Shown piece by piece: positions 1 to 5,715 of a stretch of 9,700 nt of DNA. Each line of letters begins with the position of its first letter. Position 1 is the stretch's first letter. The notes beneath the pieces are model-generated. The model worked only from the letters and a program-made list of their open reading frames with translations. It searched no databases and was not told the DNA's origin. A program made the position numbers and the translations under genes. Origin of the DNA: Rubrobacter sp. (GTDB lineage: Bacteria > Actinomycetota > Rubrobacteria > Rubrobacterales > Rubrobacteraceae); contig JACDGB010000039.1 in NCBI GenBank assembly GCA_013815485.1, positions 1 to 9,700 on the forward strand, read 5' to 3'.

Positions 1-549
1 GAAGAGGTCTTCATCCCTTACACCATTGGCGGCGGCGTGAGGACCGCGGACGACATGCGCGCCATGCTTCGCGCCGGGGCCGACAAGGTCTCCATCAACA
101 GCGCCGCCGTGAGGACGCCGGACCTCGTAAACGCGGGCGCGGAACGTTTCGGGAGCCAGTGCGTCGTCCTTAGCGTGGACGTGAAACGGCGAGGCCGCGG
201 TCCCGGCTGGGAGGTATATCTCAACGGCGGGCGGGTGAACACGGAGAGGGATGCGATCTCCTGGCTCATCGAGGGCGAACGCCGCGGAGCCGGAGAGTTC
301 GTCCTCAACAGCATGGACGCCGACGGCACGGAGACAGGATACGACCTGGATCTCATCTCGACAGTCGCAGAGAAAACCACGCTGCCTATCGTCGCTTCGG
401 GCGGCGCGGGGAGTCCGGAACACATGATCGCCGCCGTCAACGCCGGCGCCGGCGCGGTCCTCGCGGCGAGCATATTCCACTTCGCCGAGTGGAGCATTGC
501 GGAGGTCAAAGAGCATATGAAGCACGCGGGCATCCCCGTCCGCGGATGA
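1..549 (+). CDS. hisF: Imidazole glycerol phosphate synthase subunit HisF, 3' part
   Basis: HisF is the cyclase subunit of imidazole glycerol phosphate synthase. It combines ammonia delivered by HisH with PRFAR to give imidazole glycerol phosphate and AICAR, in the cytoplasm. The gene is cut by the window edge: 182 residues are visible in frame 1 and about 70 N-terminal residues, including the first catalytic Asp, lie upstream. Visible family motifs are the phosphate-binding TIGGGVRT (fragment residues 8–15), DKVSINSAAV (28–37), LSVDVKR with the second catalytic Asp (residue 60, equivalent to Asp130 of the Thermotoga enzyme), NSMDADGT (103–110), the phosphate-binding ASGGAGS (132–138) and the C-terminal ALAAS-like LAASIFHF (154–161). 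The frame is unbroken and the C-terminus is of normal length. The next gene starts 37 nt downstream. Family assignment is secure. Confidence 0.97.
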   Translation, partial: EEVFIPYTIGGGVRTADDMRAMLRAGADKVSINSAAVRTPDLVNAGAERFGSQCVVLSVDVKRRGRGPGWEVYLNGGRVNTERDAISWLIEGERRGAGEFVLNSMDADGTETGYDLDLISTVAEKTTLPIVASGGAGSPEHMIAAVNAGAGAVLAASIFHFAEWSIAEVKEHMKHAGIPVRG

Positions 550-586
550 CATACTGGAGAGGTTCAGAAAGAAGAGGTTGCTGACT

Positions 587-1138
587 ATGGTGGACAATAT
601 GGCTCTCTTGGTGATAGACGTTCAGGTTGGAATGTTCGAAGGCCCTGATGGGCCAGTGTACGGTGAAGAGCGTTTGCTGGAGAGGATAGCCATTTTGATC
701 CGCAAGGCCAGGGAAGCCGGGACGCCCGTGATCTACGTCCAGCACTGCGAAGGTTCTGGAGATATCCTCGAACCGGGCACGGAAGGATGGAAGATTCACC
801 CTGACATCGCGCCGCTCGCCGGAGAGTCGGTGATCCAGAAGCGTACGCCGGACTCTTTTCACGAGACGACGCTCCAGCAAGAGCTCGAATCGAATGGAGT
901 GAGGCGGTTGGTCCTGGCCGGGATGCAGACCGAGTATTGCGTGGACACGACGTGCCGCCGAGCTTTCAGCCTGGGCTACGACGTAATACTCATCAGGGAT
1001 GCGCACGGTACCTGGGACACCGAGCGTCTGTCCGCGACTCAGATCATAGCCCACCACAACGAGGTGCTTGGCAACTGGTTCGCGGAAGGCGTCGAAACTG
1101 ATGTGGTGGACCTCGCCTCCGGAACCGGTGGGCGGTGA
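587..1138 (+). CDS. Isochorismatase-family cysteine hydrolase within the his operon
   Basis: A 183-aa protein of the isochorismatase-like hydrolase superfamily (PF00857), whose members cleave amides or vinyl ethers with an Asp-Lys-Cys triad. All three are visible: Asp11 in LLVIDVQ, Lys85 in [10 protein letters not shown] and Cys118 in [15 protein letters not shown] chose the ATG at 587 because GAAGAGG lies 9 nt upstream; a TTG at 578 would sit directly on that ribosome binding site, and an ATG at 599 would be too far from it. The last four bases (GTGA, 1135–1138) are shared with the start of hisIE, so translation is probably coupled. The substrate cannot be read from sequence: nicotinamide, ureidoacrylate-type amides and other small amides are all possible. 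The 5' part looks AT-richer than hisF and hisIE, which may mean it was added to the operon later. The family is certain, the role unknown. Confidence 0.92.
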   Translation: MVDNMALLVIDVQVGMFEGPDGPVYGEERLLERIAILIRKAREAGTPVIYVQHCEGSGDILEPGTEGWKIHPDIAPLAGESVIQKRTPDSFHETTLQQELESNGVRRLVLAGMQTEYCVDTTCRRAFSLGYDVILIRDAHGTWDTERLSATQIIAHHNEVLGNWFAEGVETDVVDLASGTGGR

Positions 1139-1758
1139 GCGCCGCGAATAGCATAAAGTTCGACGAGAAAGGACTCGTCCCGGTCATAGCGCAGGACGCT
1201 GACACGGGCGACGTATTGACGCTCGCCTACGCGAATCATGAAGCCGTCGAGAAGACGCTTTCGAGCGGCGAGGCTTACTACTACTCGCGCTCGCGGAACG
1301 AACTCTGGCGCAAGGGCGCGACCAGTGGCAACACGCAAAAGGTCATCGAGGCGCGCCTGGACTGCGACGAAGACGCGCTCCTTTATCGTGTCGAGCCGCA
1401 AGGTCCGGCCTGCCACACCGGAGAGAAGACCTGTTTCTTCACGACGCTCCCCGGTGAGGCGATGGAGGAACGCGAAGAGGGCTTCGGGTCAATGATGGAG
1501 CGGCTCGCCGGGACGATATCGGAGCGGCACAGGGAGATGCCGGAGGAGTCGTATACGGCGGAGTTGTTCGGTCGCGGCACGGAACGAATCGCGCAAAAAG
1601 TGGGCGAGGAGGCGGTGGAGGTGGTCGTGGCGGCTTTGCGGGAGGAGAGGCTGGCGGAGGAGACAGCGGATCTCCTCTACCATCTGCTTGTTCTACTCGA
1701 AGAGCGGGGCGTCGGGCTGGGCGAGGTAGCGAAAGTGTTGCATGACCGGCATGGATAG
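1135..1758 (+). CDS. hisIE: Bifunctional phosphoribosyl-AMP cyclohydrolase / phosphoribosyl-ATP pyrophosphohydrolase HisIE
   Basis: Catalyses histidine biosynthesis steps 2 and 3: the HisE part removes pyrophosphate from phosphoribosyl-ATP, and the HisI part opens the adenine ring of phosphoribosyl-AMP. The 207-aa length fits the fused form. The HisI domain (about residues 7–105) shows [17 protein letters not shown] (50–66), the metal-binding DCDED with Asp76, Asp78 and Asp80, and the zinc cysteines Cys77, Cys93 (GPACHTG) and Cys100 (KTCFF). The HisE domain (about 118–207) is a MazG-like helical fold with the acidic motif KVGEEAVEV (155–163) and [14 protein letters not shown] (175–188). It starts with GTG overlapping the upstream TGA, and it overlaps trpE by 17 nt. 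Both active sites look intact. Confidence 0.97.
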   Translation: MSAANSIKFDEKGLVPVIAQDADTGDVLTLAYANHEAVEKTLSSGEAYYYSRSRNELWRKGATSGNTQKVIEARLDCDEDALLYRVEPQGPACHTGEKTCFFTTLPGEAMEEREEGFGSMMERLAGTISERHREMPEESYTAELFGRGTERIAQKVGEEAVEVVVAALREERLAEETADLLYHLLVLLEERGVGLGEVAKVLHDRHG

Positions 1759-3262
1759 CACTCGGCTCACGCCTTCGCTCGGCGAGGCCCGAAACCTGGC
1801 TCGCTCATACGACGTAGTGCCCGTCTACGCCGAATTCATCGGGGATCTGGAGACTCCTATCTCGGCGGTCCTCCGGTTCGCTGGGGAGGAGAACGTCTTT
1901 CTTTTGGAGAGCGCCGAGTCCGCCGAACGCTTTGGCCGCTATTCGTTCCTGGGCTTTGATCCCAAGCGCACGCTATCCTTCCGTGATGGCGTCTATACCG
2001 TCGTGGATGCTGATGGCGTGCGCGAGGTCCCGGCGAAGGACCCGTTCCGGGGGCTCGCGGAGATCCTGGGCCAGAAGAGCGTCGCCCCGCTGCCGAACCT
2101 GCCAGCCTTCGTCGGCGGCGCCGTCGGCTACTTCTCCTACGATGCTGTCCGCTACCTGGAAAAATTACCGGACGCCCCGCCGGATGACCTGGGCGTGCCG
2201 GAGGCGTGCTTCGCCGTCACCGATACGCTGGTGGTCTTCGATCATCTGCGTCACAAGGTACTCGTGATCTCCCTCGTAGACGCCGCGAGGCTGCGCGACG
2301 TCGAGGGAGAGGGATTCGCGGCGGCATACCGGCGGGCCGCAGACGACATCCGGCGAACCGCGGATAAGCTGGCCGCTCCCCTGACAAGGCGCGTACTGTC
2401 GTCTGGGAGCGGGGATCTCGATATTTCCTCGAACGTCACCGAGGCGCGCTACGTAGAGGCCGTGGAGCGGGCGAAGGAGTACATCCGGGCTGGGGACGCA
2501 TTCCAGATCGTACCTTCGCAGAGATTCTCCGCCGAGGTGGGAGACCTCGATCCGCTTCTTCTATACAGAGGACTTCGCACCGTGAACCCGTCGCCGTACA
2601 TGACGTACCTGAAGCTGGGCGACCTCTTCCTGGTCGGGGCCTCGCCGGAGCCTCTGGTGCGTGTCGAGGGGCGGCGGGCGATGACCCGTCCCGTCGCCGG
2701 AACCCGGCATCGGGGGGCCACGCCGGAAGAAGACGCCGCCCTCGCGGAAGAGTTGCTCGCCGATGAGAAGGAGCGGGCGGAACACGTCATGCTCGTTGAC
2801 CTCGGTCGCAACGACCTGGGGCGCGTCAGTGAGATCGGGAGCGTCGAGCTAGAGAGCTTCATGGAGATAGAACGATACTCTCACGTCATGCACATCGTCT
2901 CGACGGTCGAAGGAAACCTCCGCGAAGACCTCACCGCCCTCGACGCTCTGGCCGCCGCCTTCCCCGCCGGGACTGTCTCCGGCGCGCCGAAGGTGAGGGC
3001 GATGGAGATAATAGACGAGCTCGAACCGACCCGCCGCGGCCCGTACGCGGGCGCCACCGGCTACTATGGCGTGGACGGTCGCCTCGACACCTGCATCACT
3101 CTGCGTACCGCGCTCCTCAAGGATGGCGTAGCCTACTTCCAGGCTGGCGGCGGCGTCGTGGCGGATTCGGTCCCGAAGCTGGAGTATGAGGAGAGCCGCA
3201 ACAAGGCGCGGGCGATGGTTCAGGCGCTGGAGGTCGCCCGCAGCCGCGAGATGTGGCTGTAG
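1742..3262 (+). CDS. trpE: Anthranilate synthase component I TrpE
   Basis: TrpE converts chorismate to anthranilate, the first step of tryptophan synthesis, using ammonia supplied by the TrpG glutaminase. The 506-aa length is normal. The N-terminal domain (Anth_synt_I_N) carries VFLLESAES (52–60), whose LLES is the usual tryptophan feedback-binding element, and FGRYSFLG (64–71). The chorismate-binding domain (about 230–500) shows [11 protein letters not shown] (252–262), NPSPYM (282–287), [11 protein letters not shown] (315–325), [11 protein letters not shown] (351–361), [11 protein letters not shown] (407–417) and the C-terminal [12 protein letters not shown] (465–476). All support an active, feedback-sensitive enzyme. 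The ATG at 1742 overlaps hisIE by 17 nt; an in-frame ATG at 1751 is an alternative with no better ribosome binding site. No trpG or other trp gene follows, so the glutaminase must be encoded elsewhere. Confidence 0.97.
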   Translation: MTGMDSTRLTPSLGEARNLARSYDVVPVYAEFIGDLETPISAVLRFAGEENVFLLESAESAERFGRYSFLGFDPKRTLSFRDGVYTVVDADGVREVPAKDPFRGLAEILGQKSVAPLPNLPAFVGGAVGYFSYDAVRYLEKLPDAPPDDLGVPEACFAVTDTLVVFDHLRHKVLVISLVDAARLRDVEGEGFAAAYRRAADDIRRTADKLAAPLTRRVLSSGSGDLDISSNVTEARYVEAVERAKEYIRAGDAFQIVPSQRFSAEVGDLDPLLLYRGLRTVNPSPYMTYLKLGDLFLVGASPEPLVRVEGRRAMTRPVAGTRHRGATPEEDAALAEELLADEKERAEHVMLVDLGRNDLGRVSEIGSVELESFMEIERYSHVMHIVSTVEGNLREDLTALDALAAAFPAGTVSGAPKVRAMEIIDELEPTRRGPYAGATGYYGVDGRLDTCITLRTALLKDGVAYFQAGGGVVADSVPKLEYEESRNKARAMVQALEVARSREMWL

Positions 3263-3554
3263 GCTGGCTTCGTCTGAGGCGTGATGCACCATCTAGTGTG
3301 GAATTTATATACGAAGCGGGCAACTATTGCCATCCCGGAGGAATTAGAGCGCGCCATCGAGAGGTATCGGCGGGACCTGGCGGTAGCGAGCATTGTCACC
3401 GTCGCCACCGCCATCAGCGCGGTCGCGGCCACGTCCCACCATCCGAGCCCTCCGGTAGTCGTCGTCTTTGTCTTTTCTCCCTTGCTGTTGCTTGTGAGGT
3501 GCTTTTTGTTGCTAATCTGGGCCGTAATGGCTGGAGGAAGGAGAGTAACCGATG
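3263..3554. other. Interval after trpE with no secure gene
   Basis: This 292-base stretch separates trpE from the convergent toxin gene. It holds no conserved gene that I recognise, no clear intrinsic terminator, and one doubtful ORF, described separately. Base composition is mixed, with an AT-rich start (about 3296–3345) and a T-rich run (about 3465–3525) that encodes hydrophobic residues. It may be the scar where the ancestral neighbour of trpE was lost. Confidence 0.5.
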
Positions 3555-3613
3555 CTAGAGGAAGTCTACGGCCCCGAAGGTCTCCGGCGCGTGAGTGTCC
3601 GCCCACTGCTTGA
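3281..3613 (+). pseudogene. Doubtful small ORF: antitoxin-like start followed by hydrophobic segments
   Basis: The ORF encodes 110 aa from a GTG (an ATG follows at 3284), with no convincing ribosome binding site. Residues about 14–34 contain ATIAIPEELERAIERYRRDL, which resembles the beginning of ribbon-helix-helix antitoxins. The rest does not continue such a domain. It runs into two hydrophobic stretches, roughly residues 34–48 and 57–83, the second rich in Val, Leu and Phe, and then into a basic tail antisense to the 3' end of the toxin gene. Three readings are possible: a decayed antitoxin fused by mutation to non-coding sequence, a real small membrane protein, or chance. I favour a relic. 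Nothing in the flanks supports a function. Confidence 0.3.
3534..3554 (+). promoter_or_regulatory. Strong ribosome binding site and ATG aimed into the antisense toxin gene
   Basis: Purine-rich GGAGGAAGGAG (3534–3544) stands 7 nt before an ATG at 3552. The downstream 85-aa frame (to 3809) is entirely antisense to the intact DUF5615 toxin and resembles no family I know. The site could be a leftover of a gene displaced when the toxin–antitoxin cassette arrived, or a coincidence. Confidence 0.35.
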
Positions 3614-3896
3614 GGGCTTGCGAGATCCGCTCCGGGCGGTCGTTGGGGAGGTTTCTTCCGACGATCAGCACTCCGGGGTGTGGCTCTCCCGCTCGATAGA
3701 ACTCGATGGTGAGCAAGAGGAAGTCATCGCGGTTGCGGGTGACGAAGATGCGCTTTTCTTCTGCCGCGTAACGAAGCTGCTCGCCATCAGAGTATCCACG
3801 GCGCGATAGCTCGTGTACGCTCACCGCGTCGAGGCCGAGATTGCGTGCGATCTCGGCGGATTTGGGTGGCAGATTCTCGTCCAGAAGGAACCTCAA
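3555..3896 (-). CDS. DUF5615 PIN-like toxin
   Basis: A 113-aa protein of the DUF5615 family (PF18480), small PIN-fold proteins regarded as VapC-like RNase toxins. The family opening MRFLLDENLPP (1–11) carries the first acidic residue, Asp6. GYSDGEQLRYAAEE (34–47) holds Asp37, and RIFVTRNRDDFLLL (49–62) holds Asp57/Asp58, so the acidic metal-binding set looks complete. The TTG at 3896 is chosen because family members begin exactly at MRFLLDE and no ATG or GTG is available. It lies one codon after the antitoxin stop, in the same frame, and has no good ribosome binding site, so it probably depends on translation of the antitoxin. RNase activity is the family expectation, not shown here. Confidence 0.9.
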   Translation of the reverse strand: MRFLLDENLPPKSAEIARNLGLDAVSVHELSRRGYSDGEQLRYAAEEKRIFVTRNRDDFLLLTIEFYRAGEPHPGVLIVGRNLPNDRPERISQALKQWADTHAPETFGAVDFL

Positions 3897-3899
3897 ACG

Positions 3900-4328
3900 T
3901 CAGTCGGTTCCCGGAACGCCGCGCCGGGTAAAGGGGAGTTCCCGCCGGACGCGCTCGGGCGTCCACCACTCCTCCCGTTCGATGCGGGCGTCTATCTCTT
4001 CCGGGTAGAGCGCGTAGTAGTCAAGCGCCGCCGAAAGCTGAGACTCGGAGAGCCACTCGTAGGACCTCTTGAGCCGCTCGTAGTCTCCATCCACGCTCTT
4101 GTAGGTGGAGATCACCTCCCATGCGTCCAAACCCGTCCCCGCCAGAACAGACCTGCGCCCCGCAGGACCCTCCATAAAGACAACCCCCGGCACCCGCCGC
4201 ATCCGGATAGCCTCCCGCAGAAGCCCCGTCGCAACCTCCGAAAACGTCGTCCCCCTCAACCTCATTTCGCGCTCGATCTCTTCTTCGATATCCTTCGATA
4301 TCCTTAGCCCTCGCGCCCTCGTAGCCAT
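3900..4328 (-). CDS. RHH/DUF433 antitoxin partner of the DUF5615 toxin
   Basis: A 142-aa protein beginning MATRARGLRIS at the ATG at 4328. It is set by AGGAG (plus-strand 4335–4339) 6 nt upstream; a longer frame reaches 4430 but lacks such a site. Residues about 7–44 (ISKDIEEEIEREMRLRGTTF, then SEVATGLLREAI) look like a ribbon-helix-helix or similar DNA-binding dimerisation segment. Residues about 48–115 match the DUF433 pattern, with AGTGLDAWEVISTYK (63–77) and LSESQLSAALDYYALYPEEID (93–113). DUF433 proteins are the common genetic partners of DUF5615 toxins, so this is the expected antitoxin and probable autorepressor. The C-terminal tail, with TrpTrp at 121–122 and many Arg, could be the toxin-binding part. 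A 10-bp tandem repeat (about 4283–4303) lies in the coding region and encodes the start of the first helix. Confidence 0.88.
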   Translation of the reverse strand: MATRARGLRISKDIEEEIEREMRLRGTTFSEVATGLLREAIRMRRVPGVVFMEGPAGRRSVLAGTGLDAWEVISTYKSVDGDYERLKRSYEWLSESQLSAALDYYALYPEEIDARIEREEWWTPERVRRELPFTRRGVPGTD

Positions 4329-4375
4329 GATCCACTCCTGTTCACGATATTCACGCAGTGTACCATGAGCACTGG
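4329..4375 (-). promoter_or_regulatory. Candidate promoter and operator of the toxin–antitoxin operon
   Basis: Read on the minus strand, TGGTACACT (4365–4357) is a good extended −10 element, 28 nt before the antitoxin ATG; no convincing −35 is present. An inverted repeat CAGTG–N9–CACTG (4356–4360 and 4370–4374) overlaps the −10. A direct repeat TTCACG (4341–4346 and 4350–4355, 9-nt period) covers the predicted start of transcription. These are suitable places for autorepression by the antitoxin. Each short repeat could arise by chance; the case rests on position. Confidence 0.4.
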
Positions 4376-4413
4376 GCCGGTTTCCGAAGGGTTGGTGGCA
4401 TCGTCTTCGCGCC

Positions 4414-4653
4414 GTGGGTACGTTCGACAAGCCAGGGGCGGTAGAGGCTGCTAAACGGCCCGAGGATGTGGCTGTGAGATCGTGGAATCTTCAGTTGAGT
4501 GAGAAAGATATTGTTGGACTGGGCAGTGTGCCCGTGTCGTCATTAGCTTCGAGAGGTTCGGAGAGAGTAGTATATTCGGAGGATGGAGGTAGAGTCATAC
4601 TACGTTACTATCGTTTGGGGCGTCGAGCGTTTATGAGGGAGATGCGGCGGTGA
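4414..4653 (+). CDS. Orphan hypothetical ORF in an AT-richer patch
   Basis: A 79-aa frame from GTG 4414 to TGA 4653, with no recognised domain, no membrane segment and no clear ribosome binding site. The C-terminal half is Arg-rich (ILRYYRLGRRAFMREMRR). Its codons use A or T in third positions far more often than the flanking genes, suggesting foreign or decaying DNA. Its stop overlaps a GTG that could start the response-regulator relic, the same GTGA arrangement seen at hisIE, which hints at former coupling. It may equally be non-coding. Otherwise the 321 bases from 4329 to 4649 contain only the toxin–antitoxin promoter and a possible promoter for the relic. Confidence 0.25.
   Translation: MGTFDKPGAVEAAKRPEDVAVRSWNLQLSEKDIVGLGSVPVSSLASRGSERVVYSEDGGRVILRYYRLGRRAFMREMRR
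4548..4576 (+). promoter_or_regulatory. Possible promoter upstream of the response-regulator relic
   Basis: TATATT (4571–4576) matches the −10 consensus at five of six positions. TTCGAG (4548–4553) is a poor −35, 17 nt upstream. It lies within the orphan ORF about 80 nt before the relic start, in the most AT-rich part of the middle block. Confidence 0.22.
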
Positions 4654-4973
4654 AGCGAATGCTGTTGGTGCGCGATCACGCCATCTTCACCCAGGCGATG
4701 AGGGTAGTGGGCGGGATGGGGGTTTCCGGGACCGTCAGCACGCTCGCGGGCACGCTCGCGCAGGGCCGGGAGCCTGGGTTCCGTGGTGGTGGACCTAATG
4801 TTGCCCGATGGTGACGGAGCGGAACTGGTCGCCGAGATAAAGTCCAGAAGGTCGGGATTGCCGGTCGTGGTGTTGAGCGCGAACGATGACCTGAGCGGCG
4901 CGCTCGAAGCCGGGGCCGACGTGGCCATGAGAATAAGAGCATGCCTCTCCCCGAGATCGTCATCGCCCTCTGA
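4650..4973 (+). pseudogene. Broken response-regulator receiver domain
   Basis: The remains of a two-component receiver domain lie across two frames. From GTG 4650 (or ATG 4659), frame 3 reads MLLVRDHAIFTQAM, the usual LLVEDHxIF opening with one acidic residue changed to Arg. At about 4775–4783 the homology moves to frame 1: VVVDLMLPDGDGAELVAEIK, with the phosphoacceptor Asp codon at 4792–4794, then GLPVVVLSANDD and GALEAGAD. Near 4924–4940 it returns to frame 3 as MPLPEIVIAL, ending at TGA 4971–4973. About ten residues also seem missing before the phosphoacceptor strand, and no helix-turn-helix output domain follows. Neither frame alone gives a complete receiver, so this is a pseudogene unless sequencing errors explain it. 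No sensor kinase is adjacent. Confidence 0.75.
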
Positions 4974-4996
4974 CGGGCCGCCGATTGACGGAAAGG

Positions 4997-5026
4997 ACAG
5001 AACACCCGAAGCACGGGAGTCTGTTT
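4997..5026. terminator. Weak hairpin between convergent transcription units
   Basis: ACAGA (4997–5001) pairs with TCTGT (5020–5024), and CCCG (5005–5008) pairs with CGGG (5014–5017) around the loop AAGCA. The stem is interrupted by an internal loop. On the plus strand only TTTA follows; on the minus strand a short pyrimidine run follows. It lies between the response-regulator relic and the converging membrane-protein pair, where a two-way terminator would be expected, but the stem is weak. Confidence 0.3.
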
Positions 5027-5061
5027 ATGAAGGGAGCGGTCGTTCCAGGCATCGCGGCCGT

Positions 5062-5313
5062 CTAGTGGCAGCCTGGCTCTCCTTCACGCAGGATTATTAG
5101 GACGGCCCACGCGCTGATTGCGGCCCACGCTCCTTCGAGGAGAATGAAGCCCCACTGAACCTCGATCACTGCGACGACGGCGAGTATCCCGGAGCCAACG
5201 AGGTTGGCGATCTGGTACGGCAGGTTCGAGGTATCGGTCCATCCGAACTGGTTGGCGGCGTAGGCCGCGAGTATGGCGAGCGCGCCCACGACGGATATAG
5301 CCTGCAACGCCAT
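5062..5313 (-). CDS. CBU_0592-type small membrane protein, second copy
   Basis: An 83-aa integral membrane protein with three predicted helices: about residues 5–23, 33–51 and 55–75. The sequence VVGALAILAAYAANQFGW, the NLVGSGILAVVAV segment and GAWAAISAWAVLIILR resemble the CBU_0592 family of small membrane proteins, whose function is unknown to me. It is a close paralogue of the gene immediately upstream; by eye more than half of the aligned residues are identical. Its ATG shares one base with the upstream TGA (TGATG), and AAGAGGA just upstream acts as ribosome binding site, so the two are probably translated together and may form a hetero-oligomer. The end (REGEPGCH) differs from that of its partner. 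Transcription runs away from plsY. Confidence 0.82.
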   Translation of the reverse strand: MALQAISVVGALAILAAYAANQFGWTDTSNLPYQIANLVGSGILAVVAVIEVQWGFILLEGAWAAISAWAVLIILREGEPGCH

Positions 5314-5558
5314 CAGTCCTCTTCCCGGCGGGCGCCGCGCAGAATCTCGACGATGCTCCAGAGGCTGATCAAAGCCCACGCGCCTTGCATGACCACGAAC
5401 CCGACCTGCCGCTCCGCGACCGCGACGACCGTCAGGATGCTGGCTCCGGCGAGGTTGGCGGTCGCGTACGAGAGATGGGAGGGCTTCATCCAACCGAACT
5501 GATTCGCGGCGAACGCACCGAGTACGGCGAGCGCGCCGATAATGGAGACGAACTGCAA
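5313..5558 (-). CDS. CBU_0592-type small membrane protein, first copy
   Basis: An 81-aa protein with the same three-helix plan as its neighbour: IIGALAVLGAFAANQFGW (6–23), NLAGASILTVVAVAE (35–49) and GAWALISLWSIVEILRG (58–74), then a charged tail ARREED. It starts with TTG at 5558, fixed by a perfect AGGAGG 6 nt upstream; no ATG or GTG fits. Shared features of both copies are the AANQFGW end of helix 1, the NL-G-IL core of helix 2 and GAWA-IS-W in helix 3. In this family helix 3 typically carries an aromatic/Ser pattern of this kind. Function is unknown. Divergence from plsY suggests a membrane role but does not prove a link. Confidence 0.82.
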   Translation of the reverse strand: MQFVSIIGALAVLGAFAANQFGWMKPSHLSYATANLAGASILTVVAVAERQVGFVVMQGAWALISLWSIVEILRGARREED

Positions 5559-5564
5559 ATCTTG

Positions 5565-5570
5565 CCTCCT
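5565..5570 (-). promoter_or_regulatory. Perfect ribosome binding site that fixes a TTG start
   Basis: On the minus strand AGGAGG is followed by CAAGAT and then TTG (5558–5556). It is the strongest ribosome binding site seen in front of an intact gene in the window. It rules out the much longer upstream frame as the true gene. Confidence 0.8.
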
Positions 5571-5702
5571 GTTCGAGGAACGTCAGATGGCGAAGCCAGC
5601 TTATCATCCGCTTTATCGAGACGCGGAGAGCCACGGTCCCAGCCGCGCATATACCGCTGCGAGCGAACCCGTGGATCACGGGCCAGAGAGCATCCGTTCG
5701 GC

Positions 5703-5708
5703 TATACT
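5703..5708 (+). promoter_or_regulatory. Candidate −10 box for a leaderless plsY transcript
   Basis: TATACT matches the −10 consensus at five of six positions and ends 7 nt before the plsY ATG at 5716. Transcription would therefore start at or within a base of the ATG, giving a leaderless message. In agreement, no ribosome binding site precedes 5716. No good −35 is visible at 16–18 nt spacing, which lowers confidence. Confidence 0.45.
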
Positions 5709-5715
5709 TTTCGCC

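Noticed and set aside
641..654. GGCCC–TGAT–GGGCC hairpin in the hydrolase gene
   Set aside because: It lies within well-supported coding sequence, is short, and has no T-run after it.
3552..3809. 85-aa plus-strand frame starting MLEEVYGPEGL behind a strong ribosome binding site
   Set aside because: It is wholly antisense to the intact DUF5615 toxin and resembles no protein family. Only the ribosome binding site is recorded, as a possible relic.
4283..4303. 10-bp tandem repeat (CTTCGATATC twice) in the antitoxin gene
   Set aside because: Two copies only, and they encode the expected helix; most likely chance or a local duplication tolerated by the protein.
5314..5679. Long N-terminal extension of the second small membrane protein (205-aa frame)
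   Set aside because: The extension is antisense-free but out of frame with the first paralogue, and it reads as Arg-rich non-homologous sequence. The TGATG junction and ribosome binding site mark the true start at 5313.
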